Shown here: one piece after another, positions 1 to 12,412 of the stretch
Layout of the letters: each line of letters starts with the position of its first letter
Numbering within the stretch: the first letter of the stretch is position 1
Assembly: GCF_047663525.1 (NCBI RefSeq)
Contig: NC_092589.1
Location: 30,873,001 to 30,937,000 of the forward strand
Direction: 5' to 3'
From: Anas platyrhynchos
Taxonomy: Eukaryota > Chordata > Aves > Anseriformes > Anatidae
Length of the DNA stretch: 64,000 nt
Notes under the pieces: model-generated
What the model was told of the DNA's origin: nothing
Seen by the model: the letters and a program-made list of their open reading frames with translations, nothing else
Databases searched by the model: none
Program-made: the position numbers and the translations under genes

Positions 1-149
1 TAAACTTTTTTGTCTTTTAGACAATGCCAACCAGCAGATATGCAGTGCTGACAGGGAGCTAGAAAACTCCCACAAATTCTCTCTCCAACAATAGTTAGCA
101 TGTTATTAAGAATTTCAATGTCTACATACTAATTATTCTGAGATCTGAG

Positions 150-175
150 TTTTTTTTTTTTTTTTTTTTTTTTTT
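150..175. repeat. Poly(T) run, 26 nt
   Basis: This is an uninterrupted run of T. It may be a microsatellite or the tail of an old minus-strand retroposon, but no retroposon body could be recognised beside it. Confidence 0.85.
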
Positions 176-2953
176 CCTCCCAGTTCAGGAGCACCTATAC
201 TGTATGTGAGCAGGTACTGTTTCATTGCTGTTGGCAGTAAGATTTGGCAGGGGGAAGGTGATGGGAAGTAATCGTGGAAGTGATGTCCCAGCCCAGCCTG
301 TGCAGAGCCTGCAGGGGTAAAGGGCAGGGGGTCCCCAAACCCAAACCTGGCTCTGGTCAGTTTGGAGGCAGGACTGTGTGCTACATGACAGGTCCCACAG
401 GGGATTTTTATGCACGGTCTTTAACTGTAAGTATCAATCTTTAAAGCAGAATACAGATTCTCTCTCTTTGGGTATGTGAGATAGCTACTGCTCAACGTGA
501 TGTAGGTGCAGGTAGTACATGATAGCCCCATGAATGTAAGATTGGAAGGGATTTCCTTGTGTCCAGCCTGCTGTTGCAAACAACTTTTACAAGTCACTTT
601 CACAGACTTACCAAACTGCATCTTAAAACTGATAAGGATTTTTGTGTTGCTGGTTTAAGTTGACAGAAGTTTCTGGACTGTTACTGCTGATGATCAGGTT
701 AAAATTAGACAAGAATTCTGAAATGTATCCACGGACAGCTTGTATTCCTTGGTTTTTATTTTTTGTACTTGCCAACCTTCTTCATTTCTTTATAGAAATG
801 TCTTATCCCCCATTGACGGTAAATGTAAACGTCTTAAATCAGTCAGCTGAAAAGCTGTTCATATTCAAACTATTACTCTTAGGCAAACAGAAAATTGGAG
901 GTTGATGTTCATTCATGATATGTAAAGAAAAGTGGTTTAGCACAGCAAGCGATACTTTCAAGGCAGCTCCTTAAAAGCAAGCAGCTGCACCAAGCCCCTG
1001 TAAATCCCTTGCCAGTTCGTTTCACTTTCACACTCTTCCTTTGGTCCAAGTCCTCACCCCAGAGCAGAGCAGATAGAATTGCAACCAGCATAGAGGTGGT
1101 GTTTGTTAACCCATTTGAGACCCTGTCAGGAAACTTCGAGGAGCTGAGGTATGTAGCAGCATGGTAGCAGCAGGTCTTAAAAGTCATCCTGTAAAGCCCT
1201 GGTTCTCACCTTTTATCTTAGACAGTTGCATGTCTTTCAGAGGAACAAAGTTCACACACTGCTCTATTCTAGCAGCGCTATTGTTAAACTTTCTGCTAGT
1301 TTATGTTGGAAATAAATTACTTCAAGAGCTCTAATATCCATGTGATTCTCACCTCCGCTTCATGACCACCTCAGCAGTCAGATCAGCAGAGGCAGTTTGC
1401 TGCTTTGCTGCAATTTGGTGTGAATTCGGTCTTGGAGTTGTCCCTTAGGGCTGTACCACCCGCTTCTGTGGCCAGCCCTGCAGAGAGCCCAGGGAAAACA
1501 GAGGCAAATGCCTTCAGGGACCGTGCAGTACGGCAGCACGGGCTGCTTTCTGCCTCTGCTGCAGCCGGTGCTAGCTCTTACCTTTCAGAGGCAGCTGGAG
1601 CTACAGCAAGGCTCTGAGCATTGCCAGCAGAGCTATATATCCTTGCAGGGCACTTTGCCGCTGGTGATGAAAGAGAATATAAGTATGGGCGAGACATCAC
1701 TCTTTCATTAGCTCCCAGGTGTGGCTGAGATGAAAGATACAGAACAAATTGCAGCGGTGGAGATTGTTGTTTTTGCCAGCTCGGAGCTGCAACAGGAGTG
1801 CTGACTGGAACAACTGCCAGAGTTGGGAATTTAGGGATGTGCAAGACATCCCTAATGGAGATTTATGCTGAGCTTATCTCTGCCTGATGAAAAGGGAGTC
1901 AGCGTGCACCTGGTATTGACTTTAAAATAAGTGTGGCAATTATTTTTGCAGCCTAACAAACCTCAAGTGCTGGCATTTCTTTCACTTCACTCTAGGAAGG
2001 ATAACATCACGACTTTCTTCAGGAAAAGCAGAAGATATTAATTGTATATTACCTGTGAATCACAGGTGTACAGGAGGCAGTCCAGATCCATGCACAGATA
2101 GGTCTTTTGTGCTCTCTTTTGATGACTGGAAGCACATTTCCACATCTTCTGCTCAGCAGACAAGTAAGGTTTTTATTAGAAAAGGAAATTCCCCCCATTG
2201 TTCTGCAGGTTCCTATGAAAATCGTGCTGTTTCACTGCCCTCCGTGCCACCTGTATGCAGTGACAGGTACTTGGCAGCTTGTCCGAGGGCACCAGCTAGC
2301 AGAAGGAGAGCCATGCCCCTAGAGCTGGACCCGTGCAAGCGGTTATGGTGAGCAGCATTACTCAGGGCTTGCATTTTTGGCTCGTGCCGCCCTTGGCTTC
2401 CTGAAGGCAAACCCAGCTACCACTTGAGTAGCTGTGGAATTGATGCTATGCCTGGCTGGCTGAAATCCACGTCCTAATTGAGACCTGTTAGGCCCTATTT
2501 GGCCACGTGTTTCCTGCAAATCCTTACGGTGTGCTGCTCCCACACTCACCATCTGCAGCTGCTGTGGGCACCCAGTGGGTGGGTTGGGAGCAGCAGGGAG
2601 CAGAAGAGGCCTCTGGGCCTAAAGCAGCATGGCTGGGGCCGGCTGCTGGGGAGGGCAGGTGGGGCCTGGCCTGGGATCTGCAGCTGAACACCTCGTGCTG
2701 CGTCCTGGCTGGCACTCTAAAAATGCTGCAGATACTCCTGACATTAAATGCTTGACAGCTTATCAACTGAAAATGCGTGTTGTTAGGATTCAGGGCTCTG
2801 TAGCCTTTTTTGTGATGTCAGGTCACTCTAAGTGTCTCAACCCAGAGTATTGAGGCCTGTCCCATTTGGCCCTTCTCTCCAAGAAATGCAAAAAGGCTAT
2901 ACAGATACATGTAGAAGGTGAAAACATGTTTTAACACGTGAAAAAATGCGAAT

Positions 2954-3087
2954 GGAAGGAAGGAAGGGAGGAAGGAAGGAAGGGAGGAAGGAAGGAAGGA
3001 AGGAAGGAAGGAAGGAAGGAAGGAAGGAAGGAAGGAAGGAAGGAAGGAAGGAAGGAAGGAAAAAATCTTTTTTTTTTTTTTTTTTTT
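2954..3087. repeat. (GGAA)n microsatellite followed by A and T runs
   Basis: This is a homopurine tract of about 107 nt built from GGAA units. Two early interruptions carry an extra G (GGGA), and the tract becomes perfect towards its right end. It is followed by a short A run, TC, and about 20 T at 3068-3087. It accounts for the overlapping low-complexity open frames (Lys/Glu/Gly/Arg on one strand, Phe/Leu/Pro/Ser on the other), which are not genes. GGAA is the core of ETS-family binding sites, but nothing here shows function. Confidence 0.95.
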
Positions 3088-4860
3088 GCTGCAGGACTCT
3101 GCAGCAACAAATGCACCCCGTATGGGCAAACAGACTTGCATGAAAGCTGGAGAAGCCACTAGGGTCACGCTAGGTGCTGTTGTGTTTTGAAAGGTGCTCA
3201 TGAGAACTGCCAGGCATTTCTGCTTTAAGTAACGAAGATTTCAGATTCTTTGAAACTGAGATTATCCCTACTTCTTGTCTAGAGGTTTGGACGCCCATGG
3301 GACATACCCTGCCTGCGTTCCTTCTTGTTCCCAGTAGGGCGCATTCCCCAGAGGACAGCAGTAAGCTCCGGGTTACTGTTGGCAGCCTTGCCCTCCTTAA
3401 TGCGGGGCTGACAGTGGGCTAGGACAGAAGGAGTAAGGTGCTTACGAAGGTCAGGTCAGGGCATTAGCTGTCTCTGTTGACCATTGCAGAGCTCAGAGAG
3501 ACTTTGTACTCGGGGTGAGACAAGTCTGTGAGCTGTAGCTGCAGGGAAAGGAGCAGGGCAGGGCACAGGGAAGGTGCTCGTTGTGGGGCACTGGCAGCAG
3601 TGCCCCCAGCAGCCGGGGGCAGGGTGGCAGTTCGGGGCTGTGGAGCTGCACACAGTCCTCAGCACCAGCACCGCGGGAGGCTGGACCTGGAGGGCAGCTG
3701 GAGGACACGTATTTGTGCACTTCCCTGCTACTTAAAGGTAGTAATCCTGCATGCTGTCATCCCAGCTAGTCGAAGCAGAGAGCAGAAAACCCACCTCTGC
3801 TGCTGCACACATTGGGGTCCAGCTTGCACTGTCACTTCCTGGTGGAGGGCCTGTGCCTACGGACACCATCATATGGGGATGACCACCTCCACTGGACCAT
3901 CGTCCTTGCAGATACAAAAGGAATGCTGCAGCGTGGCTGACAGATTGCTCACCAGAGAACGTGTCAGAATCTTTCTTAATTTTAACCTGAATTAGTTGAA
4001 CACGTGGTTTTCTTTTCAGACTTTTTTTCCAAGGCCTGGACTGTCTGGTCTTGGCTGGGTTCTGCCATGGGATACTGTCTGGAATTGCCTCAGGTCGGGA
4101 ATCCCGTCCTGCCTCCAGAGCCTGTCTCACCTTCATTGCTTGGACTGGGAACATGATGCAGCCCTGACATACCAAGCAGCCAGCCTCTGCATCTCCGCTT
4201 CTCCTCTGTGGCTGATGCAGACCAAGGCATGAGTTTGTTTTGTGGAGTGAAAATAGGAAGGACTCCTTCCATACCATCCCACCAAAAACAAAATCAAAAC
4301 CAATCACTTACATGTTTGAGAAAATTGAACTCCAGTGGAGTATAACTAGGTAGTATTCCTTGATCATTTCCCAGGGTCGTAGGCTTCTCTTAATACTTAG
4401 GAAGATCAGTGCTTCATTATCTGTAGATACAGCATAGATACACAGGTTGTGTACAGTAAAAGCATCAGGGTATATTTTTCTGAGCCTTCCCTGAGTTGCA
4501 CAAAGTGCATTTTGGACGTGGATTGATACATGCCTGTGTTCATCACTCAGACGAGCTGCCTGCAAGGAGTGGGATTTTCTCTAGCAAATCACATGTCTGT
4601 AGCATCATTCTCCTGTACGTCCCAGAGTTGTATAGACTTAGCTTGCCATCACCAATAAGCTGCTCAGGAGCTCTTCGAACAGCAGAGAGGAGAGATTATC
4701 TTGCCTGTAGGGCAAGGGAGAAACTAATCACCACCTTCTTTTTACTGGAAAATAAGTCTCATCAGCAGGATCTCAGCTGTTAAGGATGCAGGCACACATT
4801 GTGCCTGAAGAGGTGAGGGTATGGTGACACAAGTAAGACATTATAATACATATGTGCAAC

Positions 4861-4886
4861 ATTATATATATGTATATATACATATA

Positions 4887-4936
<50 letters not shown>

Positions 4937-4990
4937 ATATAATATATATAATACATATTGTATATAACATCATATATATATATGATGTTA
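4861..4990. repeat. AT/TACA dinucleotide-rich microsatellite with terminal palindrome
   Basis: This is a long TA-rich tract with interspersed CATA units and a pure (TA)n core near 4900-4930. Its right end, 4965-4990, is a perfect 26-nt palindrome centred between 4977 and 4978, with half-site AACATCATATAT. The DNA could form a hairpin or cruciform and is likely to be length-polymorphic. Confidence 0.93.
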
Positions 4991-5399
4991 GCAGGATTCC
5001 TGCTGGGACCCAATCCCACTCAGCCTCTCTTTAACAATCAGCCCCTCCTTCCCTTGATATTCAAGGTCTGCTCGGTTGTAAATACTTTCAGTAAGTTTAG
5101 AGTATGTTTGGTTTGCATTTCATATGTATAAATATTTTTTATATGTATTAATATTTTATATTTATATGCATTTACTGCTTTGATTAACAAATTACAATCC
5201 CCTTTTCTGGTGGCCTCCAGAAAGAATTGTGTAGATCCAGGCAAATTAATGTCTCTATTTCAGAAGCCTGGGCTTAGGGAGGCTGCCAGGGGTCGTAGTC
5301 TAGGAAGTGATGCAGAAAATAGCATTGCTCCCCCACAACATATGGACAATTTTATGTTACAGCAAGCACCTGTCAAAGAATTTGCAGAGGTAGCAAGGG

Positions 5400-5445
5400 T
5401 ATCCCTCAATATTGAGGGATATCAATCAATATTGAGGGATATCAT
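5400..5445. repeat. 22-nt palindrome overlapping a 20-bp tandem duplication
   Basis: Positions 5400-5421 form a perfect palindrome with half-site ATCCCTCAAT plus one flanking base pair. Starting at 5406, a 20-bp unit (core TCAATATTGAGGGATATCA) is repeated directly at 5426, differing only in its last base. The second copy therefore repeats only the right part of the palindrome. The feature sits in a 121-codon open frame (5180-5545) that I do not recognise and do not call as a gene. Confidence 0.95.
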
Positions 5446-7950
5446 CAACATGGATCCTGGTGAGGAGTGGGAGTCAGGTGTAATACAGCAGCTGCTCAGG
5501 CGGCTGTATCGCTGTGAATCAGGGCACATAGGTACGGGTTACTGAGCGCTGAGGACACAGGCTAATACTCTGTGTGGACTGCTGTGGGGGCTGTTTGTTT
5601 GCCCAGTGCAAACCAGGCAAAATAATGGCACCTTGCAGGAGCAACCTGAAGTGACAGCAGTAAAATGGGTTTGATGACCCTGGCACAGGGATGTGTACCA
5701 TGAGGGAAACTTTTTTTTTCCACTGCTACAGAACCATACCAGACCTAGAGGGGAGGTGACAAAAGATGGTGACTACTTACGGCTTCTTTTGCAGCTTGAA
5801 ATGGTGTCGGCCACAGGCTGGTCTGTTCTGTTACAGCGTCAGATCAAGGATTTTATGAGCAGCTAGGAGCTGGACTTCATATCATAGCAGCAATGGTTTC
5901 TATACATACTTGGTTTCTCAACAGGTGAAGCAGTTTATTAATTGTCCCAGTAGTTCTCTTAGTTTTGGTTCCCACATGTATTTAAACTTCTGGATCTACG
6001 GTAGGTTAGAATGCCATAGAATTTAAAATACCCTCTACTGAACAATCAAAACGTAGGGGAATATTCAAGACAACTTGCTGCATCAGCTGAAGTTACCGGC
6101 AACTTGTAGCCCCATTCATTGCTGCCAATGGACTGTCACAAACTGGATATGCTTTGCATTTTACAACTTGGAGGTTGAAACAGTTTTTATACCATTCTTT
6201 TTAAAGCCTTTAATGTATTTCTCAACTTCTAAATGAAATAATCAAAAAATTTCCATTGTGGTTGATCCAAACTTTAATTTTTATTACTGTCATTGTTCTA
6301 TAAAATAATCACATTTCCATAGCTAAAGCTGGAGTCAAGACAATGCTTAAATTTTCACTTCACTTTATTATATATTTTGCCCATATTACAATTGTCTTGC
6401 ATAAAGAAGACAAAAAGGAAAAAAAAGTGTATTTAATATTTTTGAGTTGGAATTTGATGTAGCTTTTACAGTTCACTTTGCCACTGCCTGTATCATCAAA
6501 CTGACAGCCTGCATTTTATTATCAGCCATCAAGTTAATAGCTTGAATTTTCTAAAATCTTATTTGCTGGTGGTGGTTTTGTTCTCATCATGGGATGAGGA
6601 CATGTTCTCATGAGATGTTCTCATGCCACAGGGCTGTGCAAAGATTGTTCTGATTGCTCCACTCTGAGTTCTCCACATTGTGTATCTGTTTTTGAATATA
6701 TAGGCCCTTTTTAAAGCATCTTTTATTCATTTTCCATAAGGCAGCCACTGTGGTGAAAACAAAATATTATTTTTTCAATTCTCACATATAATGCTATTAA
6801 GAAAAGAAGTGTAACAATAGGGTGAGGTTATGCACTTAGCCCAAGGTTGATTACATACATGGTGGTGGGTGTAGGGTTTTGGTTTTGTTGATTCTTGCTG
6901 GTGAGGGGGTTTGCCTGTTTATGTCGATAGCACATGGTGTGTGCTGTGACAAACGTAAACAACAGGGAGCGATCATATGGCTCATCCTCAAGAATTCTGG
7001 AAGACAAGAAAAAGCTCTTACTGTTCCTGAGATTTAATTTTTACTTCCTTGAAAATGCTTGAAAGTGACCTCTCCAGAAACCAGTTAAGCTTTTTTCTCC
7101 TTCTACAGGAGGCAGACTCAAACTGAGTTTGCTAAGTGCCGTCTGTGATAACACGGGATGCTTCTCATCTCGGAGGGAAAGCATTATCCCTTTCCTGAGT
7201 CTGCAGACCATAGCTTGGATCCCCATATGGGACTAGGTAGCACTGTCAGTGAAGATTTCAGCTCAAACCTTTCTTGGGACCTGCTGTATACCAAATTTTG
7301 TGAAGCTGCTTCTTTAACTCTTCATTCAGTTTGAACAGCAGAACTCAGGAGACGTTTCCCGTTGGTGCCGTGAAAACTTGGGGTTGTTCCACATCCCAGT
7401 CCTTGCATCATGGTTTTCCCTAGAGACTACAGATTTCATAAGACTCCTTAACATCCCAGCCTGCTTGAGGATGACGAGCAGTGTGAAAGTCTTGCTTAAT
7501 GCTGGAGAGTTTACGTGGCAGCCGTGTGAGGTCCCTGCTGACACGGGGCCCTTGGCCCGGCTCCCTCGCAGTGGGAACCTGCTGCCTGGGAGCTGCACGT
7601 TCGAGGCACGGAGATACAGCTGGAGCTGTGCTTAACGGGAAATGCTTCAGCTGCTCAGCTGCAGTGTATATAGTTGCTAGGAAAATGTATTACCAGATCT
7701 TTCCTTGTCCTGCCTCACAGATGGCTAGCAAGGTATTTGTTGTAATTATGAGCTGGTAGAAGCATTTCCTAGATTCCCCCTAATTTACTGTCTGGATGGA
7801 TTAACCCAAATCTTACATATCCTTAAACTCATGGGATTTTAGTTTTGGCTGCAAAGAAACATTCTGCAGATAAGGTTCTAAGAAAAAAACTTTCTAGTGT
7901 CTATTGAATGGAGTCCTGAGTTTTGCTTTGCACTCTTGAGTCCAGGGAGT

Positions 7951-7990
7951 GATCTGATCTGTTTTCTTCAGATCTGATCTGTTTTCTTCA
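7951..7990. repeat. Exact 20-bp tandem duplication (two copies)
   Basis: The unit GATCTGATCTGTTTTCTTCA occurs twice in direct succession with no mismatch, and the first two bases of a third copy follow. This is consistent with a recent slippage or short tandem duplication event. Confidence 0.97.
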
Positions 7991-8983
7991 GACTGCAATT
8001 TAGGACCAGCCTTATCCCTTCTTTGGAGGAACTGAGGTGCTTTATAAACCTCTTGTTTTAATTCAAAATCTTTTCAGAATTAAGATTCTTTTCAACAAGC
8101 ATATATTATGTCATTATATATCACAAGACACAAAGACATACTGGATATTCTGCAAGCTTAGAGCTCAATCACATCGTTCCTTCATTTCTCACTATTTATT
8201 GTATTTGTATTATGCATTTTATTGGAGTTTAGAGCAGAGAAGAAAATACTTGTCTTGCCCACCCATTTCTAGAGCGTAGCACACAATTACTGTTTCAGCG
8301 TATTAGGTTGGCTGTACAATAAGCTTTCTCTGGAATTAAGGTCACTAGCCAAAATCTAATGTACACTTTTCCTTCAGCAGAGAAGAAAGGTCTTGCCAAT
8401 AAGTCAGATTCAAATGACCTCAAGATTATTTTCTGGCTGTATACCTTTTCCTTAGTAATTTCCTTGAAATAGAATTAGTTAAATGCTGTAAGTTTTACTT
8501 CTTTGGAGTGGGGAGAGGTTTCTGATTTATTTTTAAGTGAGTCAAGTTCCCAAATACACTTCATGAGGGCAAAATAAACATTTGTGGCAGAATAATTTAG
8601 GGAGTGGCATACTTTGCTTTGGAGTTAGGAGAAAGAAGCAGTAGCATAGGAACACCTTATGCTGATATAATCTCTAAGAATTCATCTTACGAAACTGCAC
8701 TGGCTTTCCCTTTGTGCTCTGGAAACAAAATGCCTTAATAAAACCAATGAGCTTATTTGAGAGGGTTTGAGATTTCACCTATGCTGGTGATGCTGGGTGT
8801 TACGACTGCTTTTTAAGATCTTGACCCAGGTGGTAGTTCAGTTAACGCTTGCTTAAAAGCCTGATTAGATCTCATAAGAGCTAATTGATAGCCTCTCCTG
8901 AATTGCAGTTGTGAAGCCTATCATTATAATTATTTTTTCCCTCCATATCTAGGAAAATATTCTTTTCATTAGGACTACAGTCA

Positions 8984-9124
8984 GATTTATTTATTTATTT
9001 ATTTATTTTAATTCTTGTGCCCTTATTACATTAGTGTTGTGAAGAATTTTGGAAAAGCTCAGATGAAACAGTGGCTGGAAACATCAAAAAATAAAGATTT
9101 TTGCTTTTTTTTTTTTTTTTTTTT
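8984..9124. repeat. (TTTA)n microsatellite and nearby poly(T)
   Basis: About six TTTA units lie at 8984-9010. A separate run of 20 T lies at 9105-9124. No retroposon body could be recognised between them. Confidence 0.85.
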
Positions 9125-11823
9125 GGTTAATTTCTTTCATCCTTCTGCCTTGTACACCTAGGGAATAAATTGGGAATCAGCCTTAAAGGGAATGTGTACA
9201 GGTTTCAAATCTTCAGGAACAGCACCATTCTCCCTCTGTACTGGGGAACTGTTACTGCATCTTGACACATTTCTAGGATTTGAACTCTGTATTAAAGCTG
9301 TTGATCATCAGAGGGGTAAGAGCTGTTTTGGCTTTCTGCTTGTTGGCCAAACCCTTTTGTGGATCATGCATGAGCTCAGATTTCAAGCAGAGACTGCATG
9401 CTTACTTTTTTGTACCTTTTCCACCTCCAGCTGGCGGAGATACTCCCCAGAGCCCAACCACCTCCTCACCTCTCCTCTTTCATTGGCATTATGTGACAAG
9501 ACAGGTAGAGCTGCTTGTGATTTGGGGGGTGATGGCCAGAGCTGGGATTTGCTAAGGGTGGACACAGCGGTCTTATGGAAGCTCGTTGGAGCGGTGTTAG
9601 CAGGGTGGTTGTAAATACCACAGCTCGGATCTGTGAGCAGAAGGAGAAGTCTCACTGAAGATGAGTGGCAGTGGCAGGGGGCTTGAACACTCACGTTTTC
9701 TCGTGTGTCTGCCTGCACAGTCATGTCCCCTCTCATGTCCATTGCCCTCTTAAAAATGTTCCTCTTTTTTCTTGGCCATCTTCGCATCGCATTCTGAGTG
9801 TTTGAGCCTATAGGATCAAGACGGCTGCTATTTTTTGGATCGAAATAATGGCTAGTGGGAGAGAGAAGAAATGGTGCTGGGGTAGTAAGAGGGCTTAGGT
9901 GTATCCACTGGTACAATTCTGTATTAAAATATTTGTAGATCAGTGTTTATGAAGGTAGATGTTTCAGGTTTGTTGAGCAGTAACATCAAGGAATAAAGTC
10001 AAGCCCGTGGGTGCTTCTGTGAATCAGAATTCAATCTTAGTCTTTATGTGGTTGAGTACCACATTGTATAAATAGGTTCATCAAGCTGCATTGAAATGAA
10101 GTCTTTTCCCAGGAGCAGCAAATACTGCTCCCTAGCATTTTTAGAAGTTGTTTAAGGTTGGCCTTCATATTCTTTTGATGCCACTTTTTTCTTCAGGTGG
10201 TTTCTTCTCTCTGAAAGGAAGGGTTGGCTTTTTGAACCATCAGAGCAACTGGCCTGAAGGAAGAAAAGAAAGCAAGCTTGTACAGTTAAATGAATGGTAG
10301 AATCTAGCAAATTTTCAAGTATTTTCAAGCTTCTAGTATCATCTAGAAATCACTTTTTAAAATGCTTATTACTCAAGGGTCTGGCAGAGCCACTTCTGTT
10401 TAATTGCTTCTGTTCCCTACGAAGACTGAAGCTGTTGTCTTTGAAGAAGAAATGTCACAACAGGGACAGGTGTGCAGTTCATGGGCTGGCTTCAAATGGC
10501 CCTCAAGTGCTAGGGAACAGTCTGGACAACGTGGAGAGGAAATAATTAGTCTGAAGGAACCAGATGAATTAATCTGGGAGTCCCAGTTCCCTGCCAGTCT
10601 TACTTAACTGGCAGTGTCTAGAGCTTTATCTGGTTCATGCTAAACAAACTGGGAAAAATAGGAAAGGATAGTACGGGAAAGGAGACTGGTAGTGAATACT
10701 CTTTTTGGTTAATGTATTCGAGGGATGGATTTTAAGACATCCAGTCTTCTCATTGCTTATGTGATAGAAAAATAAATGAGAATGAGAAAATGAGAAAAAA
10801 AACACACAACAAAAACACCAGTGGAAATAGTCTGGCTTTCCTAAGCAGAGCATTTGTGGCACTAAGTAGTTGTACGTACTGGAATCTTCTTTGGCACAGT
10901 ATGTTTCAATGTTTGTTTATTTAAGCCATTAGAAGTAATCAGATTATGTTTGTTTTTGATATGATATATTGTTTTTCTAATTAGAATTACTGAACAAAAT
11001 CTTTTATTTGACCATAGCTTAGGTATTTGTTTCTTAGAAACTGCTGAAAAATTGGAGTTCAACATGAAATCTTCATCGATTTACCCACGGAGCACAGTCC
11101 CCTCATGCAGAAAAATTTCAGTACTATAGGGCATCATATCTGCTGAGATAACTGCATGTTTCATCTGTTGATGGCCTTCCTGAAGGTATTGTTTTAGACC
11201 TTTATCTATCACTTATCCTAGAACAGCAATCTGTCTTTTTTTTTCTCTCCCAATGTGAGGTTTAGAGTGAATCACAGAAGTCTTTCGATAACTAGCTTTG
11301 CCATCCTGAACTCTGTTGAACTTTGTTGGCCTCCATTCCTAGAGGAACAAGGGAGATTTAGGCAATAGTTTATTAGGTGTTCACTCAACTTTATGGAGTC
11401 TTTGAGAGGACTACACTATATTTTATTTTCTTCCATGGATACTGCTCTTGATCACAACTTTCTCTCAGTTCTTGGAAGAAATATAGATGAGCTGGTATCT
11501 AGATTAAATCATCATTTTCGTGTCATTTCAGGACATCTCTTTGCCAGGCCTCTTGAAATGGGTAAAATTAAAGTATAGTATTTTAATGGATGGCAAAAGC
11601 TTGAGAAGGCTGGATGGCTACATTGTTCCAGCACTGGAAATGTTTCCCTGCCCCCCCATGGTTAATTTTTATTTCTACAGAAGGCTCAGTCATCAAGCCA
11701 AGAATGTACAGCTATAAATATTCCCTCAGCATTTCTCTGTTGCAAGACATACTGTACAACTGAAGCGCCTGATCTCATGAGGATTCAACTCTAACAGTGT
11801 ACACTGGAGACTGGATCCAGGAC

Positions 11824-12412
11824 TGTCCTGGTTTCAGCTAGGACAGAGTTAATTTTCTTCCTAGTAGCTGGTAGGGTGCTATGTTTTGGCTTAGGATGAG
11901 AAGAGTGCTGATAACATGCCAATGTTTTAATTGTTGCAGAGCAGTGCTTACACCAAGCCAAGGATGTTTCAGCTTCTCACTCTGTCCTGCCAGCGGGCAG
12001 GCTGGGGGTGCAGCAAGAGCTGGGAGGGGACAGGCCCAGGTGACCCAAACTGGCCAAAGGGGCATCCCGTACCATATGGGGTCATGCTGAGCAATATCTA
12101 GGGGTGGCTAGCTGGGGGGGATGAGCCAGCTGCTCAGGGTTAGGCTGGGCATCGGTCTGCAGGTGGTGAGCAATTGCATTGTGCATCACTTGTTTCGTAC
12201 ACATTATTAGTAGCAGTACTATTATCATCATTATTGTTATTATTACTGTTCTTCTTATTATTGTTATTATTATTTTCCTGTCTTAATAAACTGTCTTTAT
12301 CTCAACTCACAGGCTTCATTTTCCCATTTCTCTCCCCCATCCCAGAGAGGGAACGGAAGGGTGAGTGAACAGCTGTGTGGTATTTAGCTGCCAGCCAGGT
12401 TAAACCACAACA
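11824..12412 (+). mobile_element. Solo LTR of an avian endogenous retrovirus (ERVL-like)
   Basis: This is an old endogenous retroviral LTR of about 589 bp with no internal gag, pol or env sequence beside it, so it is a solo LTR left by recombination. It begins TGTCCTGGTTTCAGC and ends AAACCACAACA, the TG...CA termini of an LTR. The overall sequence matches a common bird LTR type that I recognise from memory. It carries an ATT-rich microsatellite at about 12205-12275 and a poly(A) signal AATAAA at 12285-12290. The region where a TATA box would be expected (about 12091-12100) is degraded. The flanks are AGGAC on the left and GGGAC on the right, an almost perfect 5-bp target-site duplication, as expected for ERVL-type elements. 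The exact family was not assigned. Confidence 0.88.

Larger units (their letters stand above)
1..11823. other. Non-coding region upstream of EFCAB2; no gene identified
   Basis: I see no recognisable protein-coding exon or RNA gene here. Open frames of 60-190 codons occur on both strands, but none resembles a family I know. About fifty stop-free runs of 100 or more codons are expected by chance in 64 kb read in six frames. Base composition is mixed, with somewhat GC-richer patches near 2250-2700, 3430-3720 and 7500-7620, none with a clear CpG-island character. The first EFCAB2 exon could be hidden here or lie further left. The simple repeats and short duplications in this stretch are listed separately. 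Confidence 0.6.

Noticed and set aside
2818..3201. Open frames reading as Glu-Gly-Arg-Lys or Phe-Leu-Pro-Ser repeats
   Set aside because: They are straight translations of the (GGAA)n microsatellite.
3732..4307. 191-codon minus-strand open frame
   Set aside because: It is the longest non-GC-driven frame, but it has no recognisable motif and no clear splice or promoter context. About one run of this length is expected by chance.
4773..5034. Tyr/Ile-rich open frames
   Set aside because: They are translations of the TA/CATA microsatellite.
9192..9916. Open frames of 140 (+) and 177 (-) codons overlapping each other
   Set aside because: Neither shows a family motif, and mutual overlap on opposite strands suggests chance.
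12205..12275. ATT-rich microsatellite as an independent repeat
   Set aside because: It lies within the solo LTR, where this family normally carries such a tract.
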